From Mesorhizobium sp. STM 4661 (GTDB lineage Bacteria > Pseudomonadota > Alphaproteobacteria > Rhizobiales > Rhizobiaceae), in contig NZ_CAAF010000087.1 in NCBI RefSeq assembly GCF_000359125.1, forward strand, positions 40,906-104,905: 64,000 nucleotides of DNA, read 5' to 3'. Both the position numbers and the translations under genes were made by a program. Shown here in pieces: positions 53,706-62,579 of the stretch. The notes under the pieces are model-generated. The model was not told the DNA's origin. It did not search any database and saw only the letters and a list, made by a program, of their open reading frames with translations. Positions within the stretch are counted from its first letter, which is position 1, and each line of letters starts with the position of its first letter.

Positions 53706-55012
53706 TGGAGTTTGGAGGAACCGGTCAGGCGGGAAACAACGTCCACAAGACTTTTTTCGGCGCGATCGCGGATGACTTCACCGGAGCGACTGACCTCGCG
53801 GGTCTTCTCGCGAGATCAGGTGTCCCGGTTTCTCTGCGGATGGGCGTTCCCGAAACGCCTCCTACTGACTCCTCGCCCTTCGAGATCATCGCTTTGAAGT
53901 GTCGGACGGCTCCGGTCGAAGAGGCGGTGTCCGAGACCCAGGCAGCCCTCGATTGGCTCCGACGGGCGGGCGCGCAGAGATACTTCTGGAAGTACTGCTC
54001 GACCTTCGACTCGACCGCACGGGGCAATATCGGCCCCGTGGCCGAAGCCTTGATGAACGCCTTGGGGACGGACCAGACGGTCTACTGCCCGGCGTTTCCC
54101 GAGAACGGCCGTGCGATCTTCATGGGAAATCTTTTCGTCGGAGAGCAGCCGCTCGCCGAAAGTCCGATGAAGGACCATCCTCTAACTCCCATGCGTGACT
54201 CCAATCTGATGCGGCTCCTGCGGCCCCAGGTAACCCACCCGGTTGGACTCGTGAACAGACTCGTCGTTGCCAAGGGCGCGACGGCGCTTCGCGGCGAGCT
54301 GCAACGGCTTCGCGCTGACGGCATCGCCCACGTTGTCGTGGATGCTGTCTCCAATGACGACCTTCATGTCATCGCGGACGCGTGTCGCGACATGACCCTG
54401 ATGACGGGAGGGAGTGCGGTAGCCATGCCGCTGCCCAAACTATGGTTGGAGGAAGGGCTAATCTGCCGGGATCACGCGGTCGGCAGGGCGCGCGCGGAGG
54501 CTGGCCCCGCGATCGTCCTTTCTGGCAGCTGCTCTGCGATGACCAATCGCCAGGTTTCCGCATATCTCGCAAGCGGTCATCCCGGGCTCCGGCTCGATCC
54601 CCTGGATCTTGCGGAAAAGGGGGAGGGGAGTGCGGCCGAATGGCTGTCTAGCCGATCCCCGGACCAGACGCCGATCATCTATGCGACGGCCGAGCCGGAT
54701 GAAGTGCGACGGGCGCAGGAAAGGCTCGGCGTGGAACGCGCGGGCGCGGTGGTCGAGCAGACCCTGGCCGCTTGCGCCGTAAAGGCCCGCGACCTGGGTT
54801 TCAGGCGCTTCGTGGTAGCCGGCGGGGAAACGTCGGGCGCGGTCACGAAAGCTCTCGACATTCGGAAACTCGACATCGGCTCCGAAATCGCACCTGGTGT
54901 TCCGTGGTGTTTCGCCCGCACTGCCGGACATGAAGTCGCGATCACGCTCAAGTCCGGCAATTTCGGCGGTGAAGGCTTTTTCACGGACGCGCTCGAAAGG
55001 TTGGGCACATGA
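53705..55012 (+). CDS. otnK: probable 3-oxo-tetronate kinase (OtnK, DUF1537 family)
   Basis: The 435-residue protein is a four-carbon acid sugar kinase. N-terminal FFGAIADDFTGATDLAGLLARSGV, YFWKYCSTFDSTARGNIGPVAEALM and YCPAFPENGRAIFMGNLFVGEQPLAESPMKDHPLTPMRDSNL are as in E. coli YgbK/OtnK. The C-terminal domain has VLSGSCSAMTNRQVSAYL, VVAGGETSGAVTKAL and PGVPWCFA with LKSGNFGGEGFF. It phosphorylates 3-oxo-tetronate with ATP. The ATG overlaps the LtnD stop, and the stop overlaps the OtnC start (ATGA). Confidence 0.9.
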   Translation: MEFGGTGQAGNNVHKTFFGAIADDFTGATDLAGLLARSGVPVSLRMGVPETPPTDSSPFEIIALKCRTAPVEEAVSETQAALDWLRRAGAQRYFWKYCSTFDSTARGNIGPVAEALMNALGTDQTVYCPAFPENGRAIFMGNLFVGEQPLAESPMKDHPLTPMRDSNLMRLLRPQVTHPVGLVNRLVVAKGATALRGELQRLRADGIAHVVVDAVSNDDLHVIADACRDMTLMTGGSAVAMPLPKLWLEEGLICRDHAVGRARAEAGPAIVLSGSCSAMTNRQVSAYLASGHPGLRLDPLDLAEKGEGSAAEWLSSRSPDQTPIIYATAEPDEVRRAQERLGVERAGAVVEQTLAACAVKARDLGFRRFVVAGGETSGAVTKALDIRKLDIGSEIAPGVPWCFARTAGHEVAITLKSGNFGGEGFFTDALERLGT

Positions 55013-55659
55013 CAGAAGATGCCCGACTGCGCGAACAGATATGCGCGCTGGCCAAGTCCATGTTCGAGCGGGGATTGACCCACGGATCAACTGGAAACAT
55101 ATCGGCGCGATCGTCCGATGGAGGCCTGCTTGTCTCTCCTACCGGGACTAGCTTCGGTCGGCTCGATCCGTCCCGGCTGAGCCGCTTTGACGCGCAAGGT
55201 CGGCATATCGAAGGTGACAAACCCACCAAGGAAATGCCCCTGCACTCCGCGTTCTACGACACGCGAAGCCAGACTGGCGCTGTCGTCCATTTGCATTGCT
55301 GTCACGCCGTCGCGTGGTCGATGATGCCCGATGCCGACGAAGACGACTTCCTTCCGCCACTCACGCCCTATGCCGTCATGCAGTTGGGCCGCGTCAAGTT
55401 GCTTCCGTTCTTCCGGCCGGGTGATCCAGCAATGGGTACCGCAGTGCGTGGGCTAGCTGGCAAGAGGTCGGCGGTCATGCTCGCCAGCCACGGCCCGGTC
55501 GTGGCGGGCAAAGACGTCGAGGCTGCTTGCACCGCCATCGAGGAACTGGAGGCCACCGCGCGGCTGGCGGTGCTGATGCACGGCCATCGGCCGCGCTTGC
55601 TGACCGAGCGGCAGATCCAGGATGTCGTCACGACGTTCAACGTGGAGTGGGACGTATGA
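55009..55659 (+). CDS. otnC: probable 3-oxo-tetronate 4-phosphate decarboxylase (OtnC, class II aldolase family)
   Basis: The 216-residue protein belongs to the class II aldolase/adducin family. Family signatures are TGNISARSSDGGLLVSPTGTSFG, the acidic residue in TKEMPLHSAFYD, zinc histidines in VVHLHCCHAVAWS, and a later ASHGPVVAGKDVEAAC. It resembles E. coli OtnC (YgbL), which makes dihydroxyacetone phosphate and CO2. The ATG overlaps the OtnK stop and the TGA overlaps the OtnI start, so three genes are translationally linked. Confidence 0.9.
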   Translation: MTEDARLREQICALAKSMFERGLTHGSTGNISARSSDGGLLVSPTGTSFGRLDPSRLSRFDAQGRHIEGDKPTKEMPLHSAFYDTRSQTGAVVHLHCCHAVAWSMMPDADEDDFLPPLTPYAVMQLGRVKLLPFFRPGDPAMGTAVRGLAGKRSAVMLASHGPVVAGKDVEAACTAIEELEATARLAVLMHGHRPRLLTERQIQDVVTTFNVEWDV

Positions 55660-56435
55660 AGTTTTCGGCCAATCTGGGTTTCCTTTGGGCCGACCGTCCG
55701 CTGCCGACCGCGATCAGAGAGGCCAAGTCGATGGGATTCGACGCGGTAGAGTGCCACTGGCCTTATGACGCGTCAGCAGCATCCGTGAAAGCGGCACTGG
55801 ATGAAACGGAGCTCAGCATGTTGGGCCTTAACACGCGTCGCGGCGACACATCGGTCGGGGAGAATGGGCTCTCTGCGCTGCCGGGCCGGGAGGTTTCGGC
55901 ACGCGCGGCGATCGACGAGGCTCTTGCCTACGCTTCGGAAGTGTCCGCTGGCGCTGTCCACGTCATGGCGGGCAACTCGAGTGGGCCGCTTGCGCGGAAG
56001 GCGTTCTGCGACAATCTTGCTTACGCTTGCGAAAAGGCGGGTGAGGGGGTCACGATCCTCATCGAGCCTCTGAACCACCACAACGCGCCCGGTTACTTCT
56101 TGAGCGGCACGGCTGTGGCCGCCGACATCATCCGCGAAGTCGGTGCTCCCAACCTCCGGATGATGTTCGACTTCTACCATGTGCAAATCATGGAAGGCGA
56201 CGTGACCAGGCGGTTCGAAACAATGCTGCCGTTGGTAGGGCACGTCCAGATCGCGGCGGTGCCGCATCGTGGGAAACCCGACCACGGCGAACTGGACTAC
56301 GACTACGTGCTGCGGCGCGTGGCGGACCTGGGCTGGGACAAGCCGATCGGGGCGGAATACATACCGGAAGCCAATGTCGAACCAGACATGAAGTGGCTCG
56401 CCAAGTACCGACAACTGAATACGCGGCAGATCTGA
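55656..56435 (+). CDS. otnI: probable 2-oxo-tetronate isomerase (OtnI, hydroxypyruvate-isomerase-like)
   Basis: The 259-residue TIM barrel has FSANLGFLWADRPLPTAIREAKSMGFDAVECHWPYD, GLSALPGREVSARAAIDEALAYASE, VHVMAGNSSG, LIEPLNHHNAPGYFL (metal Glu), MMFDFYHVQIMEGD (metal Asp) and HVQIAAVPHRGKPDHGELDYDYV with YEY-type metal end. It matches E. coli OtnI (YgbM), which isomerises 2-oxo-tetronate to 3-oxo-tetronate. The ATG overlaps the OtnC stop. Confidence 0.9.
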   Translation: MKFSANLGFLWADRPLPTAIREAKSMGFDAVECHWPYDASAASVKAALDETELSMLGLNTRRGDTSVGENGLSALPGREVSARAAIDEALAYASEVSAGAVHVMAGNSSGPLARKAFCDNLAYACEKAGEGVTILIEPLNHHNAPGYFLSGTAVAADIIREVGAPNLRMMFDFYHVQIMEGDVTRRFETMLPLVGHVQIAAVPHRGKPDHGELDYDYVLRRVADLGWDKPIGAEYIPEANVEPDMKWLAKYRQLNTRQI

Positions 56436-56470
56436 CCTGGCGGTCGGAGGTCGAAGGAGAAAAAAGAACC

Positions 56471-57397
56471 ATGGTAGAAAAACCGGTTATCGGTTTTATC
56501 GGGTTGGGCCTGATGGGCCACGGCATGGCTAAGAACATCCGCCAAAAGGGCTATGATCTATGGGTGCGTGGTCGCTCCAACCGCGCGCCTATCGAAAGCC
56601 TGCTGGCATTGGGCGCGAAGGAAGCTGCCAGCCCCGCCGACATGGCGGCCAAATGCGATATCATCCACCTCTGCCTGTCAACTTCGGCGCAGGTCGAAGA
56701 CGTGCTGAGGGGGAGCGACGGCATACTCGCGGGTGTTCGTCCCGGCTTGATCGTGATCGACACTTCCACCGCCGATCCAGGCTCGACAGTGAAGCTTGCC
56801 GATGAGCTCATGTCGAGGGGAGCGCACATGGTCGACGCGCCGTTGGGGCGAACTCCGAAAGAGGCCGAGGCTGGCACGCTCGATGCGATGGTCGGATGCG
56901 ACGAGGCTCTTTTCGACACCGTCAAACCAGTCATCGAATGCTGGGCAGGTACGATCAAACGAATTGGTCCCGTCGGAAGCGGTCACAAAATGAAGCTGCT
57001 GATGAATTTCATCGGCATGTCGTACGGGGCGCTTTATTCCGAAGTGGTTGTCCTGGGGGCTAAGATCGGCATATCGCCACAAACCATAAGGGATGTGATC
57101 GGCCCAAGCCGTATGGGCAACGGGTTCTTCGAGACCTTCATGCGCTACGTCGTCGATCGCGACAGGGACGCCCACAAGTTCGCTATCTCGAATGCCGCGA
57201 AGGACCTTCGCTACATCAGCAATATTGCGGCGGATGCCCGCGTGGTAACCGTCATGGCTTCGGCGGCCCGGCATTATTACGCACACGTCGAGGCGATCGG
57301 TCGAGCGGACGACTATGTGCCGATGCTGAGCGACCATGTAGGCGCGCTCAACGGCGTGAACATGGAAAGCGAATCGAAGAAAAACAGCGAGAAGTGA
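56471..57397 (+). CDS. NAD(P)-dependent oxidoreductase of the 3-hydroxyisobutyrate dehydrogenase family
   Basis: The 308-residue protein has GFIGLGLMGHGMAKNIRQKGYDL and the catalytic lysine in HKMKLLMNFIGM. The substrate loop reads DAPLGRTPKEAEAGT rather than the usual DAPVSGG, a variant I recall from sulfolactaldehyde reductase YihU and relatives. It is therefore a different enzyme type from the LtnD-like protein at 52812. AAGGAG precedes ATG 56471. It ends the operon and may reduce or oxidise a small semialdehyde. Confidence 0.82.
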   Translation: MVEKPVIGFIGLGLMGHGMAKNIRQKGYDLWVRGRSNRAPIESLLALGAKEAASPADMAAKCDIIHLCLSTSAQVEDVLRGSDGILAGVRPGLIVIDTSTADPGSTVKLADELMSRGAHMVDAPLGRTPKEAEAGTLDAMVGCDEALFDTVKPVIECWAGTIKRIGPVGSGHKMKLLMNFIGMSYGALYSEVVVLGAKIGISPQTIRDVIGPSRMGNGFFETFMRYVVDRDRDAHKFAISNAAKDLRYISNIAADARVVTVMASAARHYYAHVEAIGRADDYVPMLSDHVGALNGVNMESESKKNSEK

Positions 57398-57582
57398 CAC
57401 CGGTCCGCCCCTCGCGATCCGGGTTAATCCGAACACGAAGATGGGACGTGCCGGCGAGCCCCGGTGCCAACGGTCTTCCAGGCAGGAAACTGGCATACGG
57501 CGATTGGGGAACCAATTGATCCGCAATTTCATGGGCTCGGTTTTCAATGCGTCCGGCGAATTTCGCCTCCCAAGGCAGCATG

Positions 57583-57617
57583 CGACCCGATGGTATCTAT
57601 CCGATACCATCGGGTCG
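57583..57617. terminator. 15-bp perfect hairpin or palindrome before pntA
   Basis: CGACCCGATGGTATC at 57583-57597 pairs with its complement at 57603-57617 around a 5-base loop. It is 185 bases after the preceding dehydrogenase stop and 28 bases before the pntA start. No T-run follows. It may end the sugar-acid operon, or act as a regulator target or a leader structure for pnt. Confidence 0.45.
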
Positions 57618-57645
57618 AACGACAAATCGGTAGAGGGAAACAATA

Positions 57646-58926
57646 TTGACCAACATTTTCATCCCTCGTGAGCTCGACGCCAACGAACCACGCGTTGCGG
57701 CCTCACCAGATACAGTGAAGCGGCTGGCGGCGCTGGGGTTGGACGTGATCGTCGAGACCGGCGCCGGCACCAGGTCGCGCATTCCCGACGAGGAATTTGC
57801 CAAGGCAGGTGCCGCGATCGGCAAGGCTGCGGATGCCGGCAAAGCCGATGCGGTGCTGAAGGTGCGCCGGCCGACGGATGCGGAGCTTAAGGGCTATAAA
57901 TCGGGCGCGGCGGTCATCGCCATCATGGATCCCTACGGCAATGACGCCGCGGTCGCGGCCCTTGCCAAGGCCGGCGTCACCGCCTTCTCCATGGAATTCA
58001 TGCCGCGCATCACCCGCGCCCAGTCGATGGACGTTCTGTCCTCGCAGGCCAATCTCGCCGGCTACCAGGCGGTGATCGACGGCGCATCGGAATATGACCG
58101 GGCGCTGCCGATGATGATGACGGCGGCAGGCACGGTGCCGGCGGCGAAAATCTTCATCATGGGTGTCGGCGTCGCTGGGCTGCAGGCGATCGCCACGGCG
58201 CGCCGCCTCGGCGCCGTCGTCACCGCAACCGACGTTCGTCCCGCCGCCAAGGAACAGGTCGCCTCGCTCGGCGCAAAGTTCCTCGCCGTCGAGGACGAGG
58301 AGTTCAAGGCGGCCGAGACCGCCGGCGGCTACGCCAAGGAAATGTCCAGGGAATATCAGGCCAAGCAGGCTGCGCTCACCGCTGAGCATATTGCCAAGCA
58401 GGACATCGTCATCACCACGGCGCTGATCCCCGGCCGCCCGGCGCCGAAGCTGGTGTCGGCGGCGATGGTCGCCTCGATGAAGCCGGGCTCCGTGCTCGTC
58501 GATCTGGCGGTCGAGCGCGGCGGTAATGTCGAGGGCGCCGAGGCCGGCAAGGTGGTGACCACGGCCAACAACGTCAAGATCGTCGGCCATCTCAACGTGC
58601 CCGGCCGTGTCGCGGCCTCCGCTTCGCTGCTTTATGCCAGGAACCTGTTTGCCTTCCTCGAGACGCTGGTCGACAAGACGACGAAGCAACTCGCCATCAA
58701 CCGCGACGACGAACTGGTCAAGGCAACGATGCTGACCGATAGCGGCAAGGTCGTGCATCCGGCCTTCGCCAACGCCGACCAGCAGCCTCATGTCGAGCCG
58801 GCGGCGATCCCGGCCGCGACCATGGTCGCCGACGCTTCAGGTAAACCCGCAGCTGCAAAGAAGGCCTCGCCCAAGAAGGCGGCCGCACCCAAATCGCCCT
58901 CGTCGAAGCCGAAAGGGATCGCGTGA
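57646..58926 (+). CDS. pntA: NAD(P) transhydrogenase subunit alpha part 1
   Basis: The 426-residue protein is the soluble NAD(H)-binding domain I of the proton-translocating transhydrogenase: FIPRELDANEPRVAASPDTVKRLAALGLDVIVE, YQAVIDGASEY, GVGVAGLQAIATARRLGAVVTATDVRPAAKEQV, and KPGSVLVDLAVERGG. The C-terminal tail is Lys/Ala/Pro-rich. It begins with TTG, with AGAGGG 6 to 7 bases upstream. Its codon use is more GC-biased than the neighbours'. It overlaps the next gene by 4 bases. The complex makes NADPH from NADH using the proton gradient. Confidence 0.92.
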   Translation: MTNIFIPRELDANEPRVAASPDTVKRLAALGLDVIVETGAGTRSRIPDEEFAKAGAAIGKAADAGKADAVLKVRRPTDAELKGYKSGAAVIAIMDPYGNDAAVAALAKAGVTAFSMEFMPRITRAQSMDVLSSQANLAGYQAVIDGASEYDRALPMMMTAAGTVPAAKIFIMGVGVAGLQAIATARRLGAVVTATDVRPAAKEQVASLGAKFLAVEDEEFKAAETAGGYAKEMSREYQAKQAALTAEHIAKQDIVITTALIPGRPAPKLVSAAMVASMKPGSVLVDLAVERGGNVEGAEAGKVVTTANNVKIVGHLNVPGRVAASASLLYARNLFAFLETLVDKTTKQLAINRDDELVKATMLTDSGKVVHPAFANADQQPHVEPAAIPAATMVADASGKPAAAKKASPKKAAAPKSPSSKPKGIA

Positions 58927-59351
58927 TGGACCAGACCCTGCAGAAAGCCCTCGATCAGCTCGACCAGGCCTCGGCCGCCGTTCGGCTGGCGGTGCAGAAT
59001 ATGGCGACCGCGCCTGGCGGTGCCGATGCGGCGGGTGACGCCGCGCACGCGCTGTCCGGCGGCGCCATCGATCCCTTTGTCTTCCGCTTCGCCATTTTCG
59101 TGCTGGCGATCTTCGTCGGCTATTATGTCGTCTGGTCGGTGACCCCCGCCTTGCACACGCCGCTGATGGCGGTCACCAACGCCATCTCATCGGTCATCGT
59201 CGTCGGTGCGCTGCTCGCCGTCGGCATCGCGGCTTCCGGCATCGCCGCCGGCTTCGGCTTCGTCGCGCTGATGCTGGTCTCGGTCAATATCTTCGGCGGC
59301 TTCCTCGTCACCCAGCGCATGCTGGCCATGTACAAGAAGAAGGACAAGTAG
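58923..59351 (+). CDS. pntAB: NAD(P) transhydrogenase subunit alpha part 2
   Basis: The 142-residue protein is the membrane part separated from the alpha subunit in alphaproteobacteria. It has a helical N-terminus and then hydrophobic helices FRFAIFVLAIFVGYYVVWSV, AISSVIVVGALLAVGIAASG and AGFGFVALMLVSVNIFGGFLVTQRMLAMYKKKDK. It lies between pntA and pntB with tight spacing, as usual for this complex. Confidence 0.92.
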   Translation: MMDQTLQKALDQLDQASAAVRLAVQNMATAPGGADAAGDAAHALSGGAIDPFVFRFAIFVLAIFVGYYVVWSVTPALHTPLMAVTNAISSVIVVGALLAVGIAASGIAAGFGFVALMLVSVNIFGGFLVTQRMLAMYKKKDK

Positions 59352-59357
59352 AGCGCC

Positions 59358-60755
59358 ATGAACGCCAACTTCGCGTCCTTCCTCTATCTGGTTTCCGGCG
59401 TCCTGTTCATCATGGCGCTGCGCGGCCTGTCGCACCCGACGACCAGCCGTCAGGGCAACCTCTATGGCATGATCGGCATGGGCATCGCCGTCGCCACCAC
59501 GCTGGCGCTGGCGACCCCGTCAGCCGGCCGCTTCGGCCTGATCGTGCTCGGCCTCGCCATTGGCGGCGGCGTTGGCGCCATCACCGCGCGCCGCATCGCC
59601 ATGACTTCGATGCCGCAGCTGGTTGCGGCCTTCCACTCGCTGGTCGGCCTTGCCGCCTTGATGGTGGCCGCGGCCGCCATCTATGCGCCCGAAAGCTTCG
59701 GCATCGGCACGGCGGGCGACATCCATGCCCAGGCGCTGATCGAGATGAGTCTCGGCGTCGCCATCGGCGCCATCACCTTCACCGGCTCGGTCATCGCTTT
59801 TTTGAAGCTCGACGGCCGCATGTCGGGCAAGCCGATCATGATCGGCGGCCGCCACTTCATCAATGCCGCACTTGGCATCGCGCTCATCGTGCTGATCGTG
59901 CTGCTGGTCACCACGGAGTCGAAACTGATCTTCTGGCTGATCGTGGCGGCTTCGTTGGTGCTCGGCATCCTCTTGATCATCCCGATCGGCGGCGCCGACA
60001 TGCCGGTTGTCGTGTCGATGCTCAACTCTTACTCCGGCTGGGCGGCGGCGGCGCTTGGCTTCACGCTCGGCAATCTGGCGCTGATCATCACCGGCGCGCT
60101 GGTCGGCTCGTCGGGCGCCATCCTGTCCTACATCATGTGCAAGGGCATGAACCGCTCGTTCATCTCCGTCATCCTCGGCGGCTTCGGCGGCGAAACGGCA
60201 GCGGCGGCTGATGACGGCATCGAACGTACGGTCAAGCAGGGCTCGGCCGACGACGCCGCCTACCTGATGATGAACGCGCAGAAGGTCATCATCGTGCCTG
60301 GCTACGGCATGGCGGTCGCCCAGGCACAGCATGCGCTGCGCGAAATGGCCGACAAGCTCAAGGCCAACGGCGTTGACGTGAAGTACGCCATTCATCCGGT
60401 GGCCGGCCGCATGCCCGGCCACATGAACGTGCTGCTCGCCGAAGCCAATGTGCCTTACGACGAGGTGTTCGAGCTTGAGGACATCAACTCCGAATTCGCG
60501 CAGGCCGACGTCGCCTATGTCATCGGTGCCAACGACGTCACCAACCCGTCCGCGCGTGACGACAAGTCGTCGCCCATCTACGGCATGCCGATCCTCGACG
60601 TCGACAAGGCGCGAACCTGCCTGTTCGTCAAGCGCTCGCTCGGCTCTGGCTATGCCGGCATCGATAACACACTGTTCTACAAGGACGGTACCATGATGCT
60701 GCTCGGCGACGCCAAGAAGATGACGGAAGAGATAGTCAAGGCCATGGATCACTGA
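59358..60755 (+). CDS. pntB: NAD(P) transhydrogenase subunit beta
   Basis: The 465-residue protein has about nine hydrophobic helices up to residue 260, then the NADP(H)-binding domain III: KVIIVPGYGMAVAQAQHALREMADKLKANGVDVKYAIHPVAGRMPGHMNVLLAEANVPYDEV and VIGANDVTNPSARDDKSSPIYGMPILDVDKA. These are the classic PntB signatures. It completes the proton-pumping transhydrogenase with 57646 and 58923, and would supply NADPH for biosynthesis or reduction steps. Confidence 0.93.
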   Translation: MNANFASFLYLVSGVLFIMALRGLSHPTTSRQGNLYGMIGMGIAVATTLALATPSAGRFGLIVLGLAIGGGVGAITARRIAMTSMPQLVAAFHSLVGLAALMVAAAAIYAPESFGIGTAGDIHAQALIEMSLGVAIGAITFTGSVIAFLKLDGRMSGKPIMIGGRHFINAALGIALIVLIVLLVTTESKLIFWLIVAASLVLGILLIIPIGGADMPVVVSMLNSYSGWAAAALGFTLGNLALIITGALVGSSGAILSYIMCKGMNRSFISVILGGFGGETAAAADDGIERTVKQGSADDAAYLMMNAQKVIIVPGYGMAVAQAQHALREMADKLKANGVDVKYAIHPVAGRMPGHMNVLLAEANVPYDEVFELEDINSEFAQADVAYVIGANDVTNPSARDDKSSPIYGMPILDVDKARTCLFVKRSLGSGYAGIDNTLFYKDGTMMLLGDAKKMTEEIVKAMDH

Positions 60756-61317
60756 CGGAGCGGCTCTGGCCTTTCGGCCACCGGAACATACACACGCGCG
60801 GCAGTCCGTGCGCAGTGCGGCGGCCTTTTCAGTTTTGAAGAGATGACATCTGAGCCGGGGCATTGCGGGGCGCGGCACCCTTGCCGTCAGCCGAGAAAAT
60901 GGCGAGGAGAACCACCGTCCTTCGGTGGCGCGGAGACCTAGACGGAATACTGTCGCACGTTTCTTACCGGGCCAGAACGCGTAATTGGATTCTGCTCTAA
61001 GTCAGCGAACGCAAGAGTCGCCAGTGATTCATCTTTGCGTACGGCGTGAAAGACGTTCGCGGGCGGAGCCACTTACCCAACGCTGGTCCGGTGCTACGGT
61101 GTTCCTTGCGCAAGCGGAATTTCCAGGAAGCCAGATAGAAATAGAGGGAAATCTGACGCAGCGAAGTAGAACGGCAGCGTGTTCATTCCATTTTTGGTTC
61201 TAGCTGGCCAGAGCACGGATATTTCAATGGCTGGGGTTTTTGAGGTTAGTCGGGTGCGCGGACATGGCGCATCAAACCTCCCCAGTTTGGTGACCACAAC
61301 CGGGAGGAGATACAGAA
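60756..61317. other. gap between pnt and the orphan binding protein
   Basis: No gene is recognised. A short inverted repeat TGGCC/GGCCA at 60767-60780 lies 12 bases after the pntB stop and may help end transcription. The GC-rich composition of pnt fades here. The promoter for the binding protein at 61318 is probably in 61100-61300, but I see no LysR-box-like copy. Confidence 0.4.
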
Positions 61318-62286
61318 ATGAACAAGAAGATCAGTCGAATACTGTTGGGTGGACTTACCGCCGCGTCGTTGATGGCGAACGCCGCATCGGCGAAGGATTT
61401 GGTGTTCGGTCTTATCCCGAATACCATGGCCTATCCATATGATGTCGTCCTCGTGAACGGTTTCAAGGAGAAAGCCGAGGCGAACGGCGTCAAGGTTATT
61501 TTGCTCGACCCCAAAATGAGCATGGAAACGCAGGCGAACCAGATCGACGATCTCATTCTCCAGAAGGTCGACGGTATCGCGTTCATGCCAAACGACTCCG
61601 TCACGGTCCAAAGCCTTGTCGACAAGGTCGCCGAGGCGGGAATTCCCATCGTTGCCTCAGCCGTGCCCGTAGGGGATCCGAACACGCACCCCGTTGACTA
61701 CGTTTATCCAAATCTCACCGCTCTCGTAACGACAAATGACATCGAGGCGGGGCATGTCGCAGGTATCTATGCAGCGGGCGTGCTCCCGAAAGATCGCGAA
61801 GCAAAGATCGCGGTTGTCGAAGGTGCGCCGGGATTCTCCGTCGTGAAACAGCGGCAACAGGGATTCGAGGCGGCGTTGAATGAGGCGAAGATCAAATTCA
61901 AGATCGTCTCGTCGCAGCCATCTGACTGGACGCCGGCATCCGGCGAGCGGATCTGCCAGAACGCATTGATCGCAAATCCGGACCTGGACATGATCTTCAG
62001 CCATGCTGACGATATGGCCATCGGTTGCGCCAAAGCCATCGAAGCCGCCAGTGCCAAGGCTCTCCTCATCGCGACCGGCGGCGGATCAGACCTCGGAGAC
62101 AACTCACTCACCTCTGGCGAGATGGACGCCTCAGTCTGCACGCAACCGAAACTGATCGGCGAATTGTCATTCGACGCGCTCTTCAAAGCGGTGAGCAATC
62201 CGGCGGAGGCCAAGAAGGGTCAGTACATCGACTACAAGCTGTTTCCGCTTACGAAGGAAAACGTGGGGGACTGCCCGCGCTGGTAA
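61318..62286 (+). CDS. sugar ABC transporter substrate-binding protein (orphan)
   Basis: The 322-residue periplasmic protein has a signal peptide (KKISRILLGGLTAASLMANAASAKD) and a type-1 binding fold paralogous to the protein at 36586: LVFGLIPNTMAYPYDVVLVNGF, IDDLILQKVDGIAFMP, VGDPN, VLPKDREAKIAVVEGAPGFSVV, DWTPASGERICQN and HADDMAIGCAKAIEAA. GGGAGGAG precedes the ATG. No ATPase or permease follows it, so it may share the importer of 37596/39165, or be a stray duplicate. Confidence 0.88.
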   Translation: MNKKISRILLGGLTAASLMANAASAKDLVFGLIPNTMAYPYDVVLVNGFKEKAEANGVKVILLDPKMSMETQANQIDDLILQKVDGIAFMPNDSVTVQSLVDKVAEAGIPIVASAVPVGDPNTHPVDYVYPNLTALVTTNDIEAGHVAGIYAAGVLPKDREAKIAVVEGAPGFSVVKQRQQGFEAALNEAKIKFKIVSSQPSDWTPASGERICQNALIANPDLDMIFSHADDMAIGCAKAIEAASAKALLIATGGGSDLGDNSLTSGEMDASVCTQPKLIGELSFDALFKAVSNPAEAKKGQYIDYKLFPLTKENVGDCPRW

Positions 62287-62579
62287 GTCGATTGAGCCAT
62301 ACCTTCATTGAATGCTGGGTGCCCTGGCACAAGGCGGAAAGCATGCAAAGCATTGGGAACCCCTTCTTTGCATGCTTACCGCGAATTTACTTCGCCCGGA
62401 CTCCTGGACGAACGATCGTCGAGACGAGGCGGTCACAAACGCATGGGCTAGAGACGGCGTTTAGCAGGGCACGGAGCTCCGCCATCGAGTCTGGCCGCTT
62501 CGGTGCATACACGTTGCGGAGGGCGGCGGCTGTCGACTGTGGCGATAAATGAATGCGTCTTGCGTAGAGGAATGTGACG

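Noticed and set aside
59520..60878. A 452-codon minus-strand open frame over pntB
   Set aside because: PntB is certain on the other strand. The antisense frame has His/Arg/Asp-rich low-complexity content typical of a shadow.
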